Assembly: GCA_019634715.1 (NCBI GenBank)
Contig: JAHCAU010000010.1
Coordinates: 1 to 64,000 of the forward strand
Reading direction: 5' to 3'
Length of the DNA: 64,000 nucleotides
Source: Lysobacter sp.
Lineage (GTDB): Bacteria > Pseudomonadota > Gammaproteobacteria > Xanthomonadales > Xanthomonadaceae
Part shown: in pieces, positions 20,970 through 31,508 of the stretch
How the letters are laid out: every line of letters begins with the position of its first letter
Position numbering within the stretch: position 1 is the stretch's first letter
Translations under genes and position numbers: made by a program
Notes under the pieces: generated by a model
Told to the model about the DNA's origin: nothing
What the model saw: the letters and a program-made list of their open reading frames with translations, nothing else
The model's database searches: none

Positions 20970-21861
20970 GCACGCTCACGTGCAGGGTGTGCAGGCGGCG
21001 CGCGTCGGCGCGGGCCACGCGGAAGCCGAAGCGGCCAAGCGACAGTTCCTCACCGGCTTCGGGGAGGTGGCCGATCGCCGCGGTGATCAGGCCGCCGATG
21101 GTGTCGTACTCGTCGTCGGTGAAATCGGCACCGAAGCGCGCGTTGAAATCGGAAATCGGCGTCAGCGCATCGACCAGGTACTGGCCGTCGGCCTGCGCGG
21201 CGATCAGCGCGTTCGGATCCTCGGCGTCGTCGTGCTCGTCGTCGATCTCGCCGACGATCTGCTCCAGCACGTCCTCGATGGTGACCAGGCCGCCGACGCC
21301 GCCGTACTCGTCGATCACGATCGCCATGTGGTTGCGCGACTGGCGGAATTCGCGCAGCAGGATGTCCAGGCGCTTGGATTCCGGCACCAGCACGGCGGGG
21401 CGCAGCAGTTCGCGGATCGTGCCCGGGCCGTTGTCGGCGACCACGCCGCGCAGCAGGTCCTTGGCGAGCAGGATGCCGAGGATCTCGTCCTTGTCCTCGC
21501 CGTGCACCGGGAAGCGGGAGTGGCCGGATTCGACCACCTGCTGCATCAGCGTCAGGAACTTGCCGTCCACCGGCAGCACCACCATCTGCGCGCGCGGCAC
21601 CATGATGTCGCCGACGGTGAGGGCGGAAATGGACACCGCGCCTTCCATGATGCGCAGGGTATCGGCGTCGATCACGCCGTCGGCCTGCACGTCCCGCAGC
21701 AGTTCGACGAGATCTTCCTGGTTGTCGGGTTCGCCGGAAATGGCCGCGCTCAGGCGCGAAAGCCAGGAGCGATGGCGGTGGTCGACTTTCCTGTCGGTAC
21801 GGGCGGAGCCGGCGGCCCTGGTGGCGCCGTCCTGCGTGCGGGTACTGTCGTCCTCGGGCAT
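20959..21861 (-). CDS. ybeX: YbeX/CorC-type CBS domain protein
   Basis: A 300-residue cytoplasmic protein with two CBS domains (about residues 75-190; VGDIMVPRAQM and HSRFPVHGEDKDEILGIL) and a C-terminal CorC_HlyC domain (EYDTIGGLITAAIGHLPEAGEE). It lacks the DUF21 membrane domain of CNNM transporters, matching E. coli YbeX, which has been tied to magnesium efflux and ribosome metabolism. ATG 21861 is picked because the in-frame upstream extension is not conserved. It lies in the ybeZ-ybeY-ybeX order with a 153-bp gap after ybeY. Confidence 0.92.
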
Positions 21862-22014
21862 TGCAGTGGGTTCATCGCCCCGGAGGGGCGGGGCCGACAG
21901 TGTAGCGGAGCGGCGCGGGTGGCGCATGCAGAGGGACGCTGCTGGCGCGGTAGCCGGCGGCAACCTCCTGATTCCATTGGGGCCTCGGTGCTGGTCCGGG
22001 GCAGAACGCCGGTT

Positions 22015-22502
22015 TCAGTCGCGGACGCGGTAGGGGTCTTCGATGCCCAGTTCGGCAAGGATCTCGCGTTCGAGCTGCTCCATGCATTCGGCCTCGCGCT
22101 CGTCCTGGTGATCCATGCCCAGCAGGTGCAGCACGCCGTGGACGGTGAGGTGGGCGTAGTGGTGGGCGACCGGCTTGCCTTGCTCGGCGGCCTCGCGCGT
22201 CACCACCGGCGCGCACAGCACCAGGTCGCCCATCAGCGGCATGGTCACCCCCTTGGGCAGCTTCACGCCTTCCGGCAGGTCGCCCGGGAAGCTCAGCACG
22301 TTGGTCGCGTAGTCCTTGCCCCGGTAATGCCGGTTCAGCGCGCGGCCTTCTTCCTCGTCGACGATGCGGATCGCCAGGTCGGCCTCGCGGATGCGCCCCT
22401 GCAGCGCGACCGCGACCCAGCGGCGGAAACTGGTCGAGGCCGGCACGCCCGCACGCGGCGCGGCGTAGCCGACGGCGACATCGAGACGGGTGGGACCCTT
22501 GG

Positions 22503-22506
<4 letters not shown>
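22015..22506 (-). CDS. ybeY: endoribonuclease YbeY
   Basis: A 163-residue zinc-dependent RNase involved in 16S rRNA 3' maturation and late-stage 70S ribosome quality control. The metal motif [15 protein letters not shown] (HxxxHxxxxxH) is complete, and [13 protein letters not shown] matches the family. The start overlaps the ybeZ stop by 4 nt (ATGA), as in most gammaproteobacteria. Confidence 0.96.
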
Positions 22507-23564
<1,058 letters not shown>

Positions 23565-23848
23565 GATCGGCTCAGGGTAGCGCGCGGAACCGGTGGGCGC
23601 CAACGCGGGAGGTGGTGGCCCTGGCGGGCCGGGCGTCGGGATGCGCGGCGCTCAGGCCGGTCATCCGGAGGCGGCGGAGGACGGCGGCCGGGTGCGATGC
23701 CCGGGGCCGCCTGTCGTGGCGCGGAAGGGCCTGCGAGGCGCCTGCCGTGTCGCGGCGGATCATACGCCGATCGGATTCCGCGGGCATCCTCGCGGGCATT
23801 CCGGGGGCTCCGGACATGAATGCCCGGCTCAGGCAGGGCGCGGCACGC
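23565..23848. other. intergenic region upstream of ybeZ
   Basis: Together with the following terminator this 343-bp gap separates ybeZ from the chitinase gene. It is very GC-rich and holds no credible reading frame, RNA gene or repeat that I can recognise. It must contain the ybeZ promoter, since the upstream chitinase transcript ends at a strong terminator, but I see no convincing -35/-10 pair. Confidence 0.5.
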
Positions 23849-23881
23849 CAAAAAGAAACGCCCCGGCGGTGCCGGGGCGTT
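23849..23881 (-). terminator. rho-independent terminator after the chitinase gene
   Basis: An 11-bp stem AACGCCCCGGC (23857-23867 with 23871-23881) around a 3-nt loop. Read on the - strand it is followed by a T-rich tail (CTTTTTGG at 23848-23855 on that strand). It begins 27 nt after the chitinase stop codon. Confidence 0.85.
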
Positions 23882-23907
23882 CTCGTGTCGCGGTGTCGCG
23901 TGCGGGC

Positions 23908-26238
23908 TTACTGCAGACCGGTCTTGATCGCGTTGACCAGCGTGCCGTTGGCATCGTCGCCGCTGAACTCCCAGAAGAACGCGCCGCCGAGGTTCTGCGC
24001 CTTCACGTAGTTCATCTTGGTCTGGATCATCGACGGCGTGTCGAAGCTCCAGAACGTGGTGCCGTTGTAGATCCACGTCGCCATGGCGTCGTTGTCGGTG
24101 TACACCGGCCAGTTCAGGTTGCGCAGCACCTTCCAGTCCTCGATGCCGGCTTCGTACGTGCCGGCGGCTGCGGAGCCGCTCTGGTACAGGCCGTTCGTGC
24201 CGCCGTTCGGGACGTTGGTCCAGCCGCGGCCGTAGAAGCCGATGCCCAGCGTGAGCTTGCTGGCCGGCACGCCGCGCGAGCGGAAGGCCTCGATCGCGTC
24301 ATTGCTGTTGTAGAACCGCTGGTCGCCGGTGGACGGATCGCGCGGCGACGCGAACAGCGCGGAGTGATGGTTGGTCCTCGGATCCCACGCGCCGTGGAAG
24401 TCGTAGGTCATCACGTTGATGAAGTCGAGGTACTGGTGGTAGGTGCCCGGGTCGGTGACGCGGATCTTGTCGATGCCCGCACCCGAGGCGATGGTCAGCA
24501 GCAGGCCGGGGCGCACCGCGTCGAGCTGGCGGCGGAACTCGGCCAGCAGCGCGGTGAAGTTGGCGTTGTCCTCCGGCGAGCCGCAGGCCAGGCCGCAGGC
24601 CACGGGGTATTCCCAGTCGAGGTCGATGCCGTCGAACACGCCGAGCGCGGCCCCCGGACCACCGGCGTTGTCGGTGACCGGCAGGTTGCCCTTGATGTAG
24701 GCATCGATGCACGAGGCGACGAAGGCCTGGCGGTTCTCCGGGCGCGCCGCGCTGGAGAAGCCGCGCGACCAGGTCCAGCCGCCGAGCGAGATCAGCACCT
24801 TGATGTTCGGATGCTTGGCCTTGAGTTGCTTGAGCTGGTTCCAGTTGCCGCGCAGCTTCTGGTCCCAGGTGTCGGCGGTGCCGCTGACGCTTTCGGCGGC
24901 GCTGAAAGCCTTGGTGTAGTCGGCGAAGGCATCGCCGCCCGCGCCGGTCTGCTCGTTGGTGGGAATGGTCACGCCGACTTCGCAGCGGTTGTTGCGCACG
25001 TTGCCGAAGGCGTAGTTGATGTGGGTGAGCTTCGCCGCCGAGCCGCTGGTGTCGATGTTCTTCACGCGGTAATTGCGGCCGTAGATGCCCCACTGCGCGA
25101 AGTAGCCGATGATCCGCTTGTTGCCCGGGGGCGGCGTGCCCAGCGTGCTGACCGTGATCGCGCTGCTCAGGGCCGAGGCATTGCCGGCGGCATCGCGGGC
25201 GCGGACCTGGAAGCTGTACGCGGTGGATGCGGACAGACCGGTGGCGGTGTGGCTGGTGCCGACGGGCGAGGCGATCAGCGTGCCGCCGCGGTACACGTCG
25301 TAGCCGGCCACGCCGACGTTGTCGGTCGACGCGTTCCAGCTCAGCGCGATGCTGTTGCTGCTCTGCGAGGGCGAGGCCAGGCCGGTGGGCACGCTCGGCG
25401 CGACGGTGTCGGTCGGATTCGCGCGGGTGCTGACCGAAAGGGCGGCGCTGAGCGCGGAGGCGTTGCCGGCCGCATCGCGTGCGCGGACCTGGAAGCTGTA
25501 TGCGGTCGAGGCGGTCAGGCCGGTCACGGTGTAGCTGGTACCGGCGGGCGAGGCGACGAGCGTGCCGCCGCGATACACGTCATAGCCGGCCACGCCGACA
25601 TTGTCGGTCGACGCGTTCCAGCTCAGCGCGATGCTGTTGTTCGTCTGCGAGGGCGAGGCCAGGCCGGTGGGCACGCTCGGCGGCGTGGTGTCGCCGGACG
25701 GCGGTTGCACCGTGATCGATACCGCGGCGGAAGTCGCGGTCGCGCCGAGATTGTCGGTGGCGATGGCGGTGAGCGAGTAGCTGCCGGCTGCGGCGTTGCT
25801 CCAGGTCACGCTGTACGGCGCGCTGGTGTCGACGCCGAGCGAGGTGGTGCCGCGGAAGAATTCGACACGCGCCACGCTGCCGTCGGCATCGCTGGCGTTG
25901 GCGGTGACGGTGATGTTCGCACCGGCGGTGAAGCTGCTGCCGGCGGCGGGCGCGGTGAGCGACACGCTCGGCGACTGGTTGCCGCCGGTGGGGCAACTGC
26001 CGAGATCCTTGTACCAGCCGCAGCTGGGGCAATGGGTGGGCGGTGCGTTCCAGATGTTGATCTGGGCTTCGTAGAGGCGGCCCTGGTAGACCAGCTTGTC
26101 GCCGGGCTTGTACTGCGTGCTGGCGTTCCATTCGGGGACGCCGGTGCAACTGACGGACTGTGCGAACGCGCTCGAACTCCACGCGAGCGCGAACAGGCAC
26201 GACAGCGCGAGTTTCTTTCCTGTGGACGGGTAAAGCAT
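23908..26238 (-). CDS. secreted modular chitinase, GH18
   Basis: A 776-residue extracellular endochitinase. Order of domains: Sec signal peptide (1-27, cleavage after AFA-Q), a CBM5/12 chitin-binding domain (about 30-80; WNASTQYKPGDKLVYQGRLYEA with paired Cys), an Ig-like domain (about 88-178), two fibronectin type III domains (about 187-271 and 281-366), and a GH18 catalytic barrel (about 374-776). The DxxDxDxE motif is complete as DGIDLDWE, with the acid/base Glu543. The two Fn3 domains are about 86% identical to each other, implying recent duplication or conversion. It has its own terminator and a palindromic operator upstream, and splits the miaB-ybeZ operon. Confidence 0.95.
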   Translation of the reverse strand: MLYPSTGKKLALSCLFALAWSSSAFAQSVSCTGVPEWNASTQYKPGDKLVYQGRLYEAQINIWNAPPTHCPSCGWYKDLGSCPTGGNQSPSVSLTAPAAGSSFTAGANITVTANASDADGSVARVEFFRGTTSLGVDTSAPYSVTWSNAAAGSYSLTAIATDNLGATATSAAVSITVQPPSGDTTPPSVPTGLASPSQTNNSIALSWNASTDNVGVAGYDVYRGGTLVASPAGTSYTVTGLTASTAYSFQVRARDAAGNASALSAALSVSTRANPTDTVAPSVPTGLASPSQSSNSIALSWNASTDNVGVAGYDVYRGGTLIASPVGTSHTATGLSASTAYSFQVRARDAAGNASALSSAITVSTLGTPPPGNKRIIGYFAQWGIYGRNYRVKNIDTSGSAAKLTHINYAFGNVRNNRCEVGVTIPTNEQTGAGGDAFADYTKAFSAAESVSGTADTWDQKLRGNWNQLKQLKAKHPNIKVLISLGGWTWSRGFSSAARPENRQAFVASCIDAYIKGNLPVTDNAGGPGAALGVFDGIDLDWEYPVACGLACGSPEDNANFTALLAEFRRQLDAVRPGLLLTIASGAGIDKIRVTDPGTYHQYLDFINVMTYDFHGAWDPRTNHHSALFASPRDPSTGDQRFYNSNDAIEAFRSRGVPASKLTLGIGFYGRGWTNVPNGGTNGLYQSGSAAAGTYEAGIEDWKVLRNLNWPVYTDNDAMATWIYNGTTFWSFDTPSMIQTKMNYVKAQNLGGAFFWEFSGDDANGTLVNAIKTGLQ
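25141..25680 (-). repeat. tandem near-identical fibronectin III coding repeat
   Basis: The segments 25426-25680 and 25141-25398 encode the two Fn3 domains of the chitinase. They share long identical runs at protein level (NSIALSWNASTDNVGVAGYD, AYSFQVRARDAAGNASALS) and are close to identical in DNA over those runs, separated by a ~9-residue linker. This can recombine to change linker number. Confidence 0.85.
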
Positions 26239-26984
26239 CGTCTTGCTCCGATGTGACGGCCTCGTTCCGGGCCGATTGAATGCGAAGACCGGCGGTTGCC
26301 GGTCGCCATTCCCCCTGAAAACCGCTGACGCATGCCGCACCGCGGGAAGCCCGGGCGCGGAAGAGACGCGCGGACCGGAATCGTCCGTGCGCGGGGCGCA
26401 CGCATCCGCGGCGCGCCCGTGCGCGCCGTCGCCGCGTATCGCCATGTCCGTGCGCCACGACGCGCGGTCGTGGCCTGCCTTCATCCGGGATCAGGACCCG
26501 GCATCGATTTCCCGCATCGCGATCACTCCCTGGTCCTGCCGTCCGGAATCGCCGTGTCCGCGCTTTCGCTTTCGCTTTCGCTGCGCGAGCAGTCTTCGTG
26601 CCGTCTCGTGCGTGCCGCCCGTATTGCGCCGTCTGCATGCGGCCATGCGCCGCTGTCGATCCTTTCGTGTCGAAGACAGGCTGAGAGATGGTGACAACGT
26701 TGTCAACAGCGATTGCGCGACAATGCACAATCGCTCACAGAAATCGTGAACTGCCACGCAAACGTGTTCGATATGTGCGGGCGCACAATGCGGATAATGT
26801 GCGGAAAACCGTTATTTCCCGGCGTCATGGCCCGTCTTTCGCGCGGGAAAACACCGGTCTTGCCGTTGTCTGGCCGATGCCTGTCGTTGTTGCGCCGCAG
26901 AAAGACAACGATGGACACGAAGTGCTGCGGGACATGCGCTGATGCGCGGCAGGGCGGGCCGCGCATCGATCGGTCGACGAGGCC
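26239..26984. other. chitinase upstream region, no gene
   Basis: A 746-bp gap between miaB and the chitinase gene. No reading frame in it looks like a real gene. From about 26690 to 26870 it is clearly richer in A+T than the surroundings, as expected for a promoter region, and it contains the palindromic operator at 26692-26705. A short hexanucleotide tandem tract (GCTTTC, about 3.5 copies, 26562-26582) lies in the likely leader. If transcription starts near the operator the chitinase mRNA has a leader of more than 400 nt. Confidence 0.55.
26692..26706 (-). promoter_or_regulatory. LacI-type palindromic operator overlapping a -35 box
   Basis: TGACAACGTTGTCA (26692-26705) is a perfect 14-bp palindrome with a central CG, the form of a LacI-family operator. 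It fits the TGACARCGYTGTCA core that I recall for the N-acetylglucosamine repressor NagR in Shewanella and related regulons. On the - strand the same bases give TTGACA (26706-26701), a consensus -35 hexamer directed at the chitinase gene; a good -10 is not evident. Repressor identity is inferred from the motif and the chitinase context. Confidence 0.6.
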
Positions 26985-28376
26985 TCAGCCGGCCAGCCGG
27001 CCGCGCAGCGAATTGCTCATCGCATCGGTGACGACGACATCGACGAACCGGCCAACCAGCTTCGCGCCTGCGGGTGCCGGGAAGTTCACGAAGCGCATGT
27101 TCTCGGTACGCCCCGTCAGCTCGTTCGGATCCTTCTTCGACGGACCTTCCACCAGCACCGTCTGCGTGCTGCCCACCATGGCGCGTGCGATGCGCTTCGC
27201 GTTCTCGTTGATCGTCGCCTGCAGGCGCGACAGGCGCGCGTGCTTCTCGGCGTCGCTCACGGTGTCTTCCAGGTCGGCGGCGGGCGTGCCCGGGCGGCGC
27301 GAATAGATGAAGGAGAAGCTCTGGTCGAAACCGACGTCCTCGATCAGCTTCATGGTCTTCTCGAAATCCGCGTCGGTCTCGCCGGGGAAGCCGACGATGA
27401 AGTCCGAGCTGATCGAGATGTCCGGGCGCACGGCGCGCAGCTTGCGGATCTTCTGCTTGAATTCCGGCGCGGTGTAGCCGCGCTTCATCGCGCTGAGGAT
27501 GCGGTCGCTGCCGGACTGCACCGGCAGGTGCAGGAAGTTGGCGAGCTTGGGTACGTCGCGATAGGCCTCGATCAGCGAGTCGCTGAACTCCAGCGGATGC
27601 GAGGTGGTGAAGCGGATGCGCTCGATGCCGTCGATCTCGGCCACGGCGCGGATCAGCAGGCCGAGGTCGGCGATCTCTCCGTCTCCGTACGGGCCACGGT
27701 AGGCATTGACGTTCTGGCCGAGCAGGGTGACCTCGCGCACGCCCTGGGCGGCGAGCTGGGCCACTTCGACCAGCACGTCCTCGAACGGCCGGCTGACCTC
27801 CTCGCCGCGGGTGTAGGGCACCACGCAGAAGCTGCAGTACTTCGAGCAGCCTTCCATGATCGACACGAAGGCGGTCGGGCCTTCCGCGCGTGGCTCGGGC
27901 AGGCGATCGAATTTCTCGATCTCGGGGAAGCTGATGTCGACCTGCGGTTTGCCGGTCTCGCGCTTGGCGCGCAGCAGTTCCGGCAGGCGGTGCAGGGTCT
28001 GCGGGCCGAACACCAGGTCGACGAAGGGTGCGCGCTTGATGATCGCTTCGCCCTCCTGGCTGGCCACGCAGCCGCCGACGCCGATCACGACCGGGCGCTC
28101 GCCGCCCTTCAGGCCGCGCCAGCGGCCGAGCTGGCTGAACACCTTTTCCTGCGCTTTTTCACGAATCGAGCAGGTATTGATCAGGATCACGTCGGCTTCT
28201 TCGGCGTTCTCCGTCATCACCATCCCTTCCTCGGCGCCGAGGACCTCGGCCATCTTCGCCGAGTCGTACTCGTTCATCTGGCAGCCGTGGGTCTGGATGT
28301 AGAGCTTCTTCGGGCCGGTGGCCGACGGGGCGGCAGCGGGGGAAGCGGCCGCGTCGGCGGCGAGGGTGTCGGTCAT
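26985..28376 (-). CDS. miaB: tRNA-2-methylthio-N6-dimethylallyladenosine synthase MiaB
   Basis: A radical-SAM methylthiotransferase modifying A37 of tRNAs that read UNN codons. It is 463 residues from ATG 28376 with an Ala-rich N-terminal extension of ~20 residues before [13 protein letters not shown]. The UPF0004 domain supplies three cluster Cys ([22 protein letters not shown]). The radical SAM motif is [17 protein letters not shown] (CxxxCxxC). A C-terminal TRAM domain follows ([20 protein letters not shown]). It is the expected first gene of the ybeZYX operon but is separated from it here. Confidence 0.96.
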   Translation of the reverse strand: MTDTLAADAAASPAAAPSATGPKKLYIQTHGCQMNEYDSAKMAEVLGAEEGMVMTENAEEADVILINTCSIREKAQEKVFSQLGRWRGLKGGERPVVIGVGGCVASQEGEAIIKRAPFVDLVFGPQTLHRLPELLRAKRETGKPQVDISFPEIEKFDRLPEPRAEGPTAFVSIMEGCSKYCSFCVVPYTRGEEVSRPFEDVLVEVAQLAAQGVREVTLLGQNVNAYRGPYGDGEIADLGLLIRAVAEIDGIERIRFTTSHPLEFSDSLIEAYRDVPKLANFLHLPVQSGSDRILSAMKRGYTAPEFKQKIRKLRAVRPDISISSDFIVGFPGETDADFEKTMKLIEDVGFDQSFSFIYSRRPGTPAADLEDTVSDAEKHARLSRLQATINENAKRIARAMVGSTQTVLVEGPSKKDPNELTGRTENMRFVNFPAPAGAKLVGRFVDVVVTDAMSNSLRGRLAG

Positions 28377-28530
28377 GGCGGGTTCCGGGGCGCGGCGCTG
28401 ATGCCGGGCCGGCGATGGCGGGAAGGCCGGACAGTTTACGCGACTGCGTTTCCAAGGCATTCGGGAACCAATCGTCCTTTTGTCAATCAAGGACTTGGCA
28501 AACGTTCAGAATCCGGAGACACTCCGCGCC

Positions 28531-29427
28531 ATGAATCCGGCCCGGTCGATGTTGATGCTCGGCATCCTGCTGGCGGCGGCGCACGCCGTGCCCGCGCAGG
28601 CCGGCACCGTGTACCGCTGCGAAAGCCCCGACGGCAGTCTGGCCTACGCCAGCAAGCGCGTGGCCGGCGCCCGGTGCCGTGCCGTGACCAGCTACACCCC
28701 TGCGCCCGCGCGTGCTGCGCCTGCGGTCCCGCCGGTCGCCGTGCCTGTGTCCGCGCCGGCGACCGCTGCCGAGGCCGCCGCCGCCGTGCCCGCCGCCCCC
28801 ACGCCCGTGCCGGTGGCCGAGACGCCGCGCCAGGGCACGACCCGCCGCGTGCAGGGGCAGGTCTACTCGTACATCAAGGACGGCGTGCGCCACTACACCA
28901 GCAAGCCGCCCAAGGGCGTGGTCGGCGCGACCGCGCTGCGCACGATCCCCTACAGCTTCGTCGAAACCTGCTATGCCTGTTCGCCGCTGCCGGGCGTCAA
29001 CTTCGGCACGCTGCGACTGAATACGGTGGCGTACGCGGCCGAGATCCGCGCGGCCGCCCTGCAGCACGGGGTCGACGAGGCGGTGGTCCGCGCGATCATC
29101 CATGCCGAGTCGTCCTTCAATCCCAACGCCCTGTCGCGGGTGGGGGCGCAGGGGCTGATGCAGCTGATGCCCGGCACCGCGCGCCGTTTCGGCGTGGACA
29201 ATGCCTTCGACGCCACCCAGAACATCCGCGGCGGCGTGCAATACCTGGCCTGGCTGCTCAAGCGCTACAACGGCGACCTCACCCTGGCCGCCGCCGGCTA
29301 CAACGCCGGCGAAGGCGCCGTGGACAAGTACAAGGGCGTGCCGCCGTACAGCGAGACACGCCTGTACGTCGAGCGCGTCAGGGTCCTCGCCGACCGATAC
29401 CGAGGGGTGATCGGGGCCAACGGCTGA
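28531..29427 (+). CDS. lytic transglycosylase with N-terminal DUF4124-like region
   Basis: A 298-residue exported GH23-type lytic transglycosylase. It has a signal peptide (ending near PAQA), a DUF4124-like segment (GTVYRCESPDGSLAYASKR), a Pro/Ala-rich linker of about 45 residues, a second short DUF4124-like strand (VYSYIKDGVRHYTSKPP), and the SLT domain (about 170-298). The catalytic Glu193 is in HAESSFNP, followed by GAQGLMQLMPGTA and AAGYNAGEGAVDKYKGVPPYSET. It cleaves peptidoglycan in the periplasm; the individual cellular role is not clear. Divergent from miaB. Confidence 0.92.
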   Translation: MNPARSMLMLGILLAAAHAVPAQAGTVYRCESPDGSLAYASKRVAGARCRAVTSYTPAPARAAPAVPPVAVPVSAPATAAEAAAAVPAAPTPVPVAETPRQGTTRRVQGQVYSYIKDGVRHYTSKPPKGVVGATALRTIPYSFVETCYACSPLPGVNFGTLRLNTVAYAAEIRAAALQHGVDEAVVRAIIHAESSFNPNALSRVGAQGLMQLMPGTARRFGVDNAFDATQNIRGGVQYLAWLLKRYNGDLTLAAAGYNAGEGAVDKYKGVPPYSETRLYVERVRVLADRYRGVIGANG

Positions 29428-29490
29428 GACCCGCGTCGCCCTTTGCGCCCCCGGGCGGGGTGGAGGCGACCGTCGAAAAGTCCGCAACGA

Positions 29491-29520
29491 TTGTCGGCGG
29501 ATTCAGCGTTCCGTTACACT
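29491..29520 (+). promoter_or_regulatory. putative sigma-70 promoter of petABC
   Basis: TTGTCG (29491-29496) and TACACT (29515-29520) are separated by 18 bp. The predicted start would give a leader of about 80 nt before petA. The hexamers match the consensus at 4 of 6 positions each; this is a by-eye assignment. Confidence 0.5.
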
Positions 29521-29609
29521 TCGGGGTCTTTGCAGGTCGGCTTCGGGGACGAGGCCGGCCGATCGCAAGCAGCCACATTCACACGTAGCCACGTTTCGCG
29601 GAGTGCCGG

Positions 29610-30245
29610 ATGGCAAAAGAAGTCTCGAGCGGGTCCGACCACCACGGTGGCGGCGCGCAACCGGTTGATGCGGGGCGTCGCCGCTTCCTGACCGCCTCCA
29701 CCGCCGTGGTGGGTGCCGTCGGTGTCGCAGGTGCCGCCGTACCGTTCATCAAGTCCTGGAATCCCAGCGCCCGTGCGAAGCTCGCCGGTGCGCCGGTGAC
29801 CGTCGACATCAGCAGCCTCCTGGAAGGCCAGCGCATCACCGCCGAGTGGCGCGGCCAGCCGATCTGGATCGTCAAGCGCTCCAAGGCCGTGCTGGAAGCC
29901 CTGCCGGGCCTCGACGGCACCCTGCGCGACCCGAAGTCCGAGAACCCGGAGCAGCAGCCGAAGTACGCGGTCAACGAGTTCCGCTCGATCAAGCCGGAAA
30001 TCTCGGTCCTCGTCGGCCTCTGCACCCACCTGGGCTGCTCGCCGGAAATGAAGGCCGAGATCCGCCCCGAGCCGTTCGACGCGGAATGGAAGGGCGGCTA
30101 CTTCTGCCCGTGCCACAAGTCCAAGTTCGACATGGCGGGCCGCGTGTACCAGGGCGTCCCGGCGCCGACCAACCTCCCGGTGCCGCCGCACCATTTCGCC
30201 GACGACAACACCCTCGTCATCGGCGTCGATCCGCAGGGAGCGTAA
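29610..30245 (+). CDS. petA: ubiquinol-cytochrome c reductase Rieske iron-sulfur subunit
   Basis: The Rieske 2Fe-2S protein of the cytochrome bc1 complex (211 residues), taking one electron from ubiquinol at the Qo site. A twin-arginine-type N-terminal sequence, RRRFLTAS, precedes the single membrane helix (about 26-47). The cluster ligands are Cys138/His140 (CTHLGC) and Cys166/His169 (CPCHKS), with disulfide cysteines in the same boxes. First gene of petABC; petB follows 3 nt later. Confidence 0.96.
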   Translation: MAKEVSSGSDHHGGGAQPVDAGRRRFLTASTAVVGAVGVAGAAVPFIKSWNPSARAKLAGAPVTVDISSLLEGQRITAEWRGQPIWIVKRSKAVLEALPGLDGTLRDPKSENPEQQPKYAVNEFRSIKPEISVLVGLCTHLGCSPEMKAEIRPEPFDAEWKGGYFCPCHKSKFDMAGRVYQGVPAPTNLPVPPHHFADDNTLVIGVDPQGA

Positions 30246-30248
30246 GCC

Positions 30249-31508
30249 ATGTCCAACGTCCTGATGCGCACCGCCAACGGCGTGATCGACTGGGTGAACG
30301 AGCGCGCGCCGGCCCTGATGCCGGCGTACCGCAAGCACATGTCCGAGTACTACGCGCCGAAGAACTTCAACCTCTGGTACTACTTCGGTTCGCTCGCGCT
30401 TCTGGTGCTGGTCAACCAGATCGTCACCGGCATCTTCCTCACGATGCACTACAAGCCGAGCGGCGCGGAAGCCTTCGCCTCGGTCGAGTACATCATGCGC
30501 GACGTCGAGTGGGGCTGGCTGATCCGCTACATGCACAGCACCGGCGCCTCGATGTTCTTCATCGTGGTCTACCTGCACATGTTCCGCGGCCTGATGTACG
30601 GCTCGTACCAGAAGCCGCGCGAACTGGTGTGGATCCTCGGCATGCTCATCTACCTCGTGCTGATGGCCGAAGCCTTCCTGGGCTACGTGCTGCCGTGGGG
30701 CCAGATGTCGTTCTGGGGCGCGAAGGTGATCATCTCGCTCTTCGGCGCCATCCCGTACATCGGCAACGCGCTGACCGAGTGGATCATGGGCGACTACCTG
30801 CCCAGCGACGCCACCCTCAACCGCTTCTTCGCCCTGCACGTGATCGCGCTGCCGCTGGTCCTGTTGCTGCTGGTCGTGCTGCATCTGGGCGCGCTGCATG
30901 AAGTCGGCTCCAACAATCCCGAAGGCGTCGACATCAAGAAGGGCCCGAAGGGCAACCGCTGGGATCCGAACAAGCCGGCCGACGGCATTCCCTTCCACCC
31001 GTACTACACGGTGAAGGACCTGTTCGGCGTCGGGTTCTTCCTCATCATCTGCGCCTTCATCGTGTTCTTCGCGCCGGCGTTCGGCGGCTGGTTCCTCGAA
31101 CACGACAACTTCACCGAAGCCAACCGCCTGGTCACCCCGGCGCACATCAAGCCGGTGTGGTACTACACGCCGTACTACGCCATGCTCCGCGTGGTGCCGG
31201 ACAAGCTCGGCGGCGTGATGGTGATGTTCTCGGCGATCGCGATCCTGTTCCTGGTGCCATGGCTCGACCGCGCCAAGGTCAGGTCCTACCGTTCGCGCGG
31301 CGCGCTGTCCTGGGCCATGCTCATCGGCTTCGCGATCAGCTTCGTGTGGCTGGGCAAGATCGGCGCCGGCCCGGGTACCGACCCGGTCGAGACCATCGTC
31401 GGCCGCTTCCTGACCGCCTTCTACTTCCTGTTCTTCCTCACCATGCCGATCTGGACCAGGATCGACAAGACCAAGCCGGTCCCGGAACGGGTGACGATGC
31501 ATGACTAA
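30249..31508 (+). CDS. petB: cytochrome b subunit of the bc1 complex
   Basis: The membrane core of complex III, 419 residues with eight or nine helices and two b-hemes. Heme-ligand histidines lie in RYMHSTGASMFFIVVYLHMF and in the fourth helix (FFALHVIALPLV and VLHLGALHE). The Qo-site motif usually written PEWY reads PVWY here (KPVWYYTPYYAML), so the conserved Glu that accepts protons in many bc1 complexes is replaced by Val. The protein is full length (mitochondrial-type core plus C-terminal helices). The end overlaps petC by 8 nt. Confidence 0.96.
   Translation: MSNVLMRTANGVIDWVNERAPALMPAYRKHMSEYYAPKNFNLWYYFGSLALLVLVNQIVTGIFLTMHYKPSGAEAFASVEYIMRDVEWGWLIRYMHSTGASMFFIVVYLHMFRGLMYGSYQKPRELVWILGMLIYLVLMAEAFLGYVLPWGQMSFWGAKVIISLFGAIPYIGNALTEWIMGDYLPSDATLNRFFALHVIALPLVLLLLVVLHLGALHEVGSNNPEGVDIKKGPKGNRWDPNKPADGIPFHPYYTVKDLFGVGFFLIICAFIVFFAPAFGGWFLEHDNFTEANRLVTPAHIKPVWYYTPYYAMLRVVPDKLGGVMVMFSAIAILFLVPWLDRAKVRSYRSRGALSWAMLIGFAISFVWLGKIGAGPGTDPVETIVGRFLTAFYFLFFLTMPIWTRIDKTKPVPERVTMHD

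Noticed and set aside
25141..25680. Regular repeats that might suggest a CRISPR-like or tandem array
   Set aside because: Only two copies, ~255 bp each, coding in frame for Fn3 domains.
23593..26256. 887-codon + strand frame opposite the chitinase
   Set aside because: Antisense of a chitinase with a full catalytic motif; low-complexity Gly/Ala/Val/Arg translation.
26562..26582. GCTTTC hexanucleotide tandem tract as a phase-variation switch
   Set aside because: Only about 3.5 copies, far from the chitinase start and outside a promoter spacer; too short to claim slippage.
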